Positions 58,418-64,000 of a stretch of DNA of 64,000 nucleotides are shown one piece after another. Made by a program: the position numbers and the translations under genes. Numbering within the stretch: position 1 is the first letter of the stretch; each line of letters starts with the position of its first letter. The DNA comes from Halalkalibacter okhensis (GTDB lineage Bacteria > Bacillota > Bacilli > Bacillales > Bacillaceae_D): contig NZ_JRJU01000001.1 of the NCBI RefSeq assembly GCF_000787375.1, positions 124,001 through 188,000 on the forward strand, read 5' to 3'. The notes under the pieces were generated by a model. The model saw nothing but the letters and a program-made list of their open reading frames with translations. It ran no database searches and had not been told where the DNA came from.

Positions 58418-59194
58418 TCATTTCATCACAAATCCTCCGTCAACGACCATGCATTGGCCTGTAACAAAAGATGACCAACCACTAGCAAAAAATAACACAC
58501 TGCCAACAACGTCTTCTGGCTTTGCAATTCGGCGCAAAGGCGTTTGGCTCTTGATAAGTTCCTTCACTTCTTCTTTTGTCGTACGACTAGCGTCAGTTGG
58601 ATAAACAAGACCTGGGGCAACACAATTAACCGTAATTCCAAATGACCCAAGATCAACTGCTAGGTTTTGTGAATATGTAAGGACAGCCCCTTTTGCTGTA
58701 TTATAATCGTGGTAAGGAACGACCGGTCGATACACTAAATTACTAACCATATTAATCATTCGACCAAATTTTCTCTCTTTCATAAAAGGAATGACATGCT
58801 TACATACATTGAATGTCCCTTTTAAAGCCCCATCAATTTGGAGTTGATAATCTTCCCAATCAAGGTCCCAAGCAAGTTTCCTCCGATCGGGATCAAACGT
58901 GTAAGCATGTAAGGCGTTGTTCACGACTATGTCAATGGAATCAAACTCTGCAATGATGTCATCAATCATTCCTTTTACCTCGAGTTCATTTGTTACGTCT
59001 CCTTGCACAGCCATTGCTTCGATATCATACGCATTCATCAAGTGATCTGCCAGTTGTTCGGCCTGTTCCTTGCTCTTTAAGTAATTAATAATGACCGTTG
59101 CTCCTTGTTGTGCAAAACTTGTTGCAATCGCTGCTCCTATCCCACGACTTGAACCTGTAACTAGGACCACTTTATGTTGTAATTGAATATCCAT
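58418..59194 (-). CDS. Short-chain dehydrogenase/reductase (FabG-like)
   Basis: 258 residues, classical SDR. Cofactor motif VTGSSRGIGAAIA (12-24), NNALHA near 92, catalytic S151 and Y164-x3-K168, and the C-terminal GQCMVVDGGFVMK typical of 3-oxoacyl reductases. The Ser-Arg after the second Gly suggests NADPH. Last gene of the operon, 11 bases after the binding lipoprotein. Substrate unknown, but luxC/luxE-like genes upstream point to fatty-acyl or aldehyde chemistry. Confidence 0.9.
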   Translation of the reverse strand: MDIQLQHKVVLVTGSSRGIGAAIATSFAQQGATVIINYLKSKEQAEQLADHLMNAYDIEAMAVQGDVTNELEVKGMIDDIIAEFDSIDIVVNNALHAYTFDPDRRKLAWDLDWEDYQLQIDGALKGTFNVCKHVIPFMKERKFGRMINMVSNLVYRPVVPYHDYNTAKGAVLTYSQNLAVDLGSFGITVNCVAPGLVYPTDASRTTKEEVKELIKSQTPLRRIAKPEDVVGSVLFFASGWSSFVTGQCMVVDGGFVMK

Positions 59195-59205
59195 TTGATA
59201 TCACC

Positions 59206-60240
59206 TTAGTTTAATTGTTCTACTAGTTCATTTGTTGTAATGGTTTCGATATTTACTCTTTCACTTAGCAATCCTAGCTCATAGTAGGTTTCTTCTACTT
59301 CTTGTAAAATATCTACGTTTAACCAGCCCAATCCCTTTTCAGCAATTTCTTCGTTTGTTGACGTTTCATTACGGATGTTAATAATTTCAACATTTCTATC
59401 TACATCCTGACCATCTATCGCTGCAGTAACAGCCACTTCCGCAGCCTCTGTTGGATGCTCCATCGTATATGCTACACTGTCTCGATATACTTGAAGGAAA
59501 CGAATAAGCTCTTCTTGTCTTTCTTGATACGTTTCTTCTGTCACAACAAATACATCCGCAGGCGTATTAAGGACATCTTTCACCTCAATTACATCAACTT
59601 CTCCTAATTCATTGCGCTGTGCATCATGCAAGCCTGTGTCTGTTGCCGCTGTTGCTACAACTTGTTTATTCATTAAAGGGCCAAAGTTAAGTACACCTGT
59701 TTCAATAAGATTCACATCTTCTTCCGTCATATTCGCTTGATGCAGAAGAACAAGAAGATTTTGATACGTTCCACTGCTTCTACTGTAGATTCCTACATCT
59801 TGTCCACGTAGATCTTCCATACTTGTAATATTGCTTTCTTTCAATGAAATTAAGTTAAAAACATTCTCTGGATAAATGTTATAAATCACTCTCAATTTCT
59901 CACCTTGTTCAAGTGCCAACAGAACAGCTTCCACATTTGCAAAGGCAATATCTGCATTACCGGCAATGATATTACGAATCGCATCTCCTCCGCCAGCACC
60001 AGGTATGTACTCAAAATCAATCCCTACATCATCAAACCAGCCTTTTTCCTCCGCTAAATAAATGTTAGCTTGTTCGGTAATCGGTTGGCTCCACGAAGCC
60101 ATTCTTATTCTTTCGATTGATTGTTCTGCTGCTTCTTCCTCCTGTATTTCACTTTCTTCTTCCGCTCCACAACCGGCAATACTTACGGTTAGTGTAGCGA
60201 AACAAAGTACAGCACCGATTTGTTTCATAAATCGTTTCAT
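59206..60240 (-). CDS. ABC transporter substrate-binding lipoprotein, NMT1/THI5-like
   Basis: 344 residues. Signal peptide with lipobox SIAGC near 20-24, acidic linker, then a periplasmic-binding fold: IRMASWSQPITEQANIYLAEEKGWFDDVGIDFEYIPGAGGGDAIRNIIAGNADIAFANVEAVLLALEQG. This is the NitT/TauT-type family that carries nitrate, sulfonates, thiamine precursors or aromatic acids. Overlaps the permease stop by 4 bases. Confidence 0.92.
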   Translation of the reverse strand: MKRFMKQIGAVLCFATLTVSIAGCGAEEESEIQEEEAAEQSIERIRMASWSQPITEQANIYLAEEKGWFDDVGIDFEYIPGAGGGDAIRNIIAGNADIAFANVEAVLLALEQGEKLRVIYNIYPENVFNLISLKESNITSMEDLRGQDVGIYSRSSGTYQNLLVLLHQANMTEEDVNLIETGVLNFGPLMNKQVVATAATDTGLHDAQRNELGEVDVIEVKDVLNTPADVFVVTEETYQERQEELIRFLQVYRDSVAYTMEHPTEAAEVAVTAAIDGQDVDRNVEIINIRNETSTNEEIAEKGLGWLNVDILQEVEETYYELGLLSERVNIETITTNELVEQLN

Positions 60241-61004
60241 TTCAACTCTCCCCTAGAATAACTATATTTTTTAAAAAAGAATGTCTCAACCCAATTAATA
60301 AGCTGATACAATATCATCCCTTTTGCTGTTAGCAAAATAAATACAGAAAACATTAACGTTGTATCGAGCATTCCTTGTGATGCAATAATAAGGGCACCTA
60401 AACCTTTATTCGCTCCAATAAATTCACTAATGACTGCTCCAACCACACTTAGTACCACTGCAACACGCAATCCCGAAAAAATATATGGCATCGCCGTTGG
60501 AAGTCGTAGCTTTAGGAGAGTTTGACTCCTTGTCGCTTTCAATGATTGAAAAAGCGCCAACTTCTCTCGACTAACATGAGAAAGCCCGGTAATCGTACTC
60601 TCAAATAACGGAAAAAAGCAAACAAGGGCTACAATCACTATTTTTGGCGTATAACCAAAACCAAACCACAATACTAAAAGAGGTGCCAAAGCTAGTTTGG
60701 GCATTGCTTGTGAAGCAATAATATATGGTTGTAAGATTTCTTGTGTTGTCTTAGATTGCGCTACTAAAAACCCTAGTCCGATCCCGAGAAGCGACCCAAC
60801 AAAAAATCCACCCAACACCTCAATCGACGTTGCAAAAATATGAGGATAGAAATATCCACTTTGAAAATGCTGGATTAAGTTGGCTCCAATAGCCGTTGGA
60901 GCTGGCAAAATTATTTTTGAAATATCTTTTATTTGAACAACCGCTTCCCAAATAATAAGTAAAAAAAGAAACAGCAATAGGGAATACACTTTCGTCATTT
61001 TCAT
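60237..61004 (-). CDS. ABC transporter permease, NitT/TauT type
   Basis: 255 residues, six helices. The ABC permease loop near 160-190 (LSHVSREKLALFQSLKATRSQTLLKLRLPTAMPYIFSGLR) is the EAA-like motif contacting the ATPase. SsuC/TauC/ThiX-like. Overlaps the ATPase stop by 4 bases. Confidence 0.92.
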   Translation of the reverse strand: MKMTKVYSLLLFLFLLIIWEAVVQIKDISKIILPAPTAIGANLIQHFQSGYFYPHIFATSIEVLGGFFVGSLLGIGLGFLVAQSKTTQEILQPYIIASQAMPKLALAPLLVLWFGFGYTPKIVIVALVCFFPLFESTITGLSHVSREKLALFQSLKATRSQTLLKLRLPTAMPYIFSGLRVAVVLSVVGAVISEFIGANKGLGALIIASQGMLDTTLMFSVFILLTAKGMILYQLINWVETFFFKKYSYSRGELK

Positions 61005-61765
61005 TTTGAGTGACCACCTAACCCTTCAATCGAGTTATGCAAGCCCTTCACAATCTCAATAAACGAAGAATCAAATTTTATTTCCTTTGGCCTTGGTCTA
61101 ATAAAAGGCACGTGTAATTCTTGCATTACATTGGCTGGCTGTCCACCTAACAAAATTACTCGGTCTGCAAGATAAGCGGCCTCTGTAATATCATGTGTGA
61201 TAAAAACGGTAGTCGTCCTATATTTCCTTGTCAATTTCATCAATTCTAGTTGCAGCTGTTCTTTTGTCATGGCATCTAGAGCTGAAAAAGGCTCGTCCAT
61301 CAATAATATTTTCGGCTCCATCATAAAAGCTCTTGCCAATGTTACTCGAGACATCATACCTCCAGACAATTCATGAGGATATTTCTTTTGATGATCCTCT
61401 AAACCAACCGAAGCAAGTACTTCCAGTGCTTTATCACAATCCTGTTGAGTTAATTTCCTTTTTAATTCAATAGGCATAAGAACATTCTCTAGTACATTAC
61501 GCCATTCTAAAAGGACGGGTTTTTGAAATACGTACGTGATCTCATCAGGTGGCTCGGATATCACCTGTCCTAACACAGAAACCTCGCCTTTTGTCGGAGT
61601 CAGCAAGCCACCAATCATTTGCAAAAGGGTCGTCTTCCCACTTCCACTTTTTCCAATAATGCTAACAAACTCCCCTTCTTGGATTTCTAATTGTATATGA
61701 TCAAATATAGGTGCTTGTTCTGTGTTAAATTGCAGGACGATGTCTTGACACGTAATGATCGGCAT
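61001..61765 (-). CDS. ABC transporter ATP-binding protein, NitT/TauT type
   Basis: 254 residues. Walker A GKSGSGKTT near 38, signature LSGGMMSRVTLARAF, Walker B ILLMDEPFSALD and switch FITHDITEAAYLADRVILL. The signature is LSGGM rather than LSGGQ, common in this subfamily. Thirteen bases after luxC. Confidence 0.93.
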   Translation of the reverse strand: MPIITCQDIVLQFNTEQAPIFDHIQLEIQEGEFVSIIGKSGSGKTTLLQMIGGLLTPTKGEVSVLGQVISEPPDEITYVFQKPVLLEWRNVLENVLMPIELKRKLTQQDCDKALEVLASVGLEDHQKKYPHELSGGMMSRVTLARAFMMEPKILLMDEPFSALDAMTKEQLQLELMKLTRKYRTTTVFITHDITEAAYLADRVILLGGQPANVMQELHVPFIRPRPKEIKFDSSFIEIVKGLHNSIEGLGGHSK

Positions 61766-61778
61766 CTAGTCACTCCCC

Positions 61779-63254
61779 TTAATCTCTAAGTACATCAAAT
61801 AGATCCATCTGCTTTTCTAAAGTCGACTCCACATCACAAAATCGGACTAAATCGGCTAAATGAAAGCGACCATCATGATGCCAGCCCGGTTCGGGATGAG
61901 GCATCGATCCTAAAGCACAGATTCGATTGACACCAAATTCTCCTAAAAGGGGAACAATAGATGCGAAAGAGTGGGGGGCACAACCAACTCCGACTGTTTG
62001 AACGAACCCCTTTATTTGGCTCATATACTCTTTAATGTCCGTGATATTGTCAATCTGTACAACGGTAACAAATCGATTAAGAGGAGAAAATGGGAATAAA
62101 TTCTCCTCTCCTCGTTCTCGATAAACCACGGTCCAATCTGTTCCGGACTCACTTTTCAAAAGACTAACAGTTGGATCTTCAAAGCTCTCAAACTCAATCG
62201 ATGTTCGTAGCTTTACTATAGATTGCTGTTCTTCTTCTGTTAAATGGGCACGTGGATGTGATTCTTGAAAGTTGGCCATCTCATTCGCTAACATTTGTGC
62301 AAAATCTTTTGGAGAATAGGCTCCTCCACGTTCAACAAAAAAAACATGCGGCGATAGGCACCCTTGCTGATCAAACCAGGAGGCATCACTTGCAGCTAGC
62401 TTTGCTGCTTGCCATGCTTTCGTTGTTTGCAAACACTCTTTCGTTAACAATCCAAAACTAACCTTATGACCATGTGCATGAAAGCTTGTCTCTGTGGGCA
62501 CTTTCTGTCTAACCGTCTCAATCGTTTCTTTTCCACCATAAGCAATGACGGCATCCGTTGATTGGAAACTTACCTCTTCTATTGACTGATTTCCACCTTT
62601 CCACCATAAAATAGCTAGTGAATCTCCTAACCTCGGATCAATATCTGTAATGGTTTTAGCAAACAACACAGGAAACAATGGCTCAGAAGACGATACTTTT
62701 CCGAGTGTTGCTGACTTCAGTAATATGCCTGCAGCCAAACTCCAAAGCGGCAAGGCTGGAACATTCCCTGAAAAAATATGGGTAATGACACCTGGACCGT
62801 ATGCTCGATACACCCCTCCTGCTTTTCTTGGGCGGAACTCATCTAACACAAGAGGGTTCGGAAAATCTTCATCAATCATCCGCTGTAATTTAATTTTGCG
62901 AAATTGCCGTAAATACCGGCTTAAGAATAAACGAATCATTTCCCGATCATACCCCGTAATGATCGGGAGCAGTTCCTCTGCTAGCTTTCGTAATTCAAAC
63001 TCGGGGTCTAACCATCTTTCAATCGCTTGATCAAAAATATCTATTAAATCATTCGTACGAAGTGTGCTCACATAGTTCAATTGTTGCTGTTTCAACTGTG
63101 CCATGACTGACTCGATTAGAACGGGAGTGATCTGCGGAACCGATAATTCTACTTTTTTCCCATGATTTTCAAATGTTAATGTTTGAAAAGAAGCAGAAGC
63201 AACGTCCTGCTCACATGAGGATGGCACATGATAACAAGTATAGGTTATCGTCAT
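61779..63254 (-). CDS. LuxC-like acyl-CoA/acyl-ACP reductase
   Basis: 491 residues, LuxC family (PF05893), an aldehyde-dehydrogenase-fold reductase that makes fatty aldehydes from acyl-enzyme. The nucleophile is probably C299 in DQQGCLSPHVFFVE; HIFSGNVPALPLWSLAAGILLKSATLGK is the cofactor-side segment. In luminous bacteria LuxC works with LuxE and LuxD for the luciferase substrate, but no luxAB-like gene is here. Starts in the LuxE stop, so the two are translated together. Confidence 0.9.
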   Translation of the reverse strand: MTITYTCYHVPSSCEQDVASASFQTLTFENHGKKVELSVPQITPVLIESVMAQLKQQQLNYVSTLRTNDLIDIFDQAIERWLDPEFELRKLAEELLPIITGYDREMIRLFLSRYLRQFRKIKLQRMIDEDFPNPLVLDEFRPRKAGGVYRAYGPGVITHIFSGNVPALPLWSLAAGILLKSATLGKVSSSEPLFPVLFAKTITDIDPRLGDSLAILWWKGGNQSIEEVSFQSTDAVIAYGGKETIETVRQKVPTETSFHAHGHKVSFGLLTKECLQTTKAWQAAKLAASDASWFDQQGCLSPHVFFVERGGAYSPKDFAQMLANEMANFQESHPRAHLTEEEQQSIVKLRTSIEFESFEDPTVSLLKSESGTDWTVVYRERGEENLFPFSPLNRFVTVVQIDNITDIKEYMSQIKGFVQTVGVGCAPHSFASIVPLLGEFGVNRICALGSMPHPEPGWHHDGRFHLADLVRFCDVESTLEKQMDLFDVLRD

Positions 63255-64000
63255 ACTAGATCCCCTCTTGATTGGTTGTTAGAAGCTAGAAATTGTTCAA
63301 CCGCTAATGAACACCCTTTTGCGTCTGCTCCTTCTGCTCGACCTACTAGATAAAATCCATGATCAGCACGGATCCCTACATCCTCTGTTAAAATACCCAA
63401 AACAGAATTCACATTCGCCAAATCATAATGAACGATAATCCCTCGTTCCCCTATGGCCTTCTCTTCCATTCGCTCAATATCCATCACTACGGTTCTTACC
63501 CAATGTGGTGCATGTTTTTTTGGAGTTAGGTAGTCAGATTCATCATGTAGAAAATTCCCATCATACATTTGTGAGCTCAGTTCTGTCATACCGTACATAT
63601 TAAGGCAATTTTCTATAGGTACCGAAAATAACTTACCCACCTCTTCTTTAAACACCTTTGGCTCGATTTCTCGGGATTTCCCTTTAGCTCCACCCGTATC
63701 CATCAAGCGACTTTTGGGAGGTAATTCAAAATTCATATTCTTTTTTTTACACTCATCTAATAAATGAATAAAGGAAAACGTTGCTCCAATGATTAAAACC
63801 GGTTCTTTACTTTGTTCCACTTTTTTTAGTTCATCTATTAGTTTGTCAACTTGAAATTCATCTTTCGAAAAAACATTTAGACTATCTTTTGTTCCAAATG
63901 ATTGTTTAGCGATATGTAAATAATGTGCTAATGACGAATTTGGCAACACTTCTTCTTCCGGAAAGAGGACTAACATTTTTACCTTTTCTAGATCAGGCAT
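63251..64000 (-). CDS. LuxE-like acyl-protein synthetase (partial)
   Basis: At least 250 residues; the open frame reaches the window edge and the visible Met at 64000 is probably internal, since LuxE proteins are near 370. Acyl-adenylating ANL-like fold: VLIIGATFSF, LMDTGGAKGKSREIEPKVFKEEV, MYGMTELSSQMYD (like the GxTE motif), GIRADHGFYLVGRAEGADAKG. It should activate a fatty acid as AMP and pass it to LuxC. N-terminus lies outside. Confidence 0.88.
   Translation of the reverse strand: MPDLEKVKMLVLFPEEEVLPNSSLAHYLHIAKQSFGTKDSLNVFSKDEFQVDKLIDELKKVEQSKEPVLIIGATFSFIHLLDECKKKNMNFELPPKSRLMDTGGAKGKSREIEPKVFKEEVGKLFSVPIENCLNMYGMTELSSQMYDGNFLHDESDYLTPKKHAPHWVRTVVMDIERMEEKAIGERGIIVHYDLANVNSVLGILTEDVGIRADHGFYLVGRAEGADAKGCSLAVEQFLASNNQSRGDLV

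Noticed and set aside
58418-64000. Bioluminescence operon
   Set aside because: LuxC and LuxE homologues occur without luciferase subunits or LuxD, so light production is not supported.

Overview
This window looks like a Firmicutes chromosome segment from the family Bacillaceae. Base composition is low in GC, Shine-Dalgarno sites are strong, and GTG and TTG starts are common. The gene order matches, almost gene for gene, the Bacillus subtilis yqgB-yqfZ-ispG-...-sigA-dnaG-...-era-...-phoH-yqfDC-...-rpsU-yqeW-deoC region. Two sporulation genes (yqfC, yqfD), a two-subunit glycyl-tRNA synthetase behind a T-box, and promoters of SigA, SigW and SigE type fit this. Two Na+/phosphate cotransporters would suit an alkaliphilic or halophilic relative, but that is a guess. 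No tRNA, rRNA, insertion sequence, prophage or CRISPR array was seen.

Layout. 1-7.8 kb: partial Na/Pi transporter, DUF1189, NfeD-like, DUF1002, MFS exporter, yqfZ, ispG, yqfX, yqfW. 7.8-16.8 kb: metal and polyphosphate island, with a zinc-type ABC operon ending in zur (one ATPase, two permeases, no binding protein), ppx-ppk in the opposite direction, and a second Zn/Mn-type ATPase-permease pair behind a promoter with an MntR-like palindrome. 17-26.8 kb: PAS histidine kinase, yqfT, nfo, cshB, yqfQ, a CarD-like regulator, ispH, yqfO, trmK, cccA, a membrane protein. 26.9-36.5 kb: sigA, dnaG, yqxD, yqfL, ccpN, glyS-glyQ with T-box, recO, yqzL. 36.5-37.2 kb: gene-free, with a perfect 38-bp palindrome, a 134-bp tandem duplication and a long hairpin. 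37.2-48.9 kb: era, cdd, DUF502, dgkA, ybeY, pgpH, phoH, yqfD, yqfC, an unknown membrane protein, floA, nfeD, yqeY, rpsU. 48.9-58.3 kb: TetR regulator, yqeW, a Gln-rich protein, an acyl-CoA synthetase/dehydrogenase operon led by a LiuR-like MerR regulator, an unknown protein, a membrane-thioredoxin fusion, seven exact 52-bp tandem repeats, deoC. 58.4-64 kb: a tight operon running from luxE-like (cut by the window edge) through luxC-like, an ABC importer (ATPase, permease, lipoprotein) to a short-chain dehydrogenase.

How it works together. The core carries housekeeping functions: replication and transcription initiation, isoprenoid synthesis, ribosome and tRNA maturation, gluconeogenic control (yqfL-ccpN), c-di-AMP turnover, membrane microdomains and base-excision repair. 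Accessory genes sit at defined interruptions of this conserved order. The metal/polyphosphate island lies between zur and yqfT, the acyl-CoA block lies between yqeW and deoC, and the luxCE/ABC/SDR operon lies beyond deoC. The luxCE operon is the least explained module: it has fatty-acyl reduction enzymes without luciferase, linked to a NitT/TauT/NMT1-type importer. Several convergent gene pairs are separated by related long G-rich hairpins.
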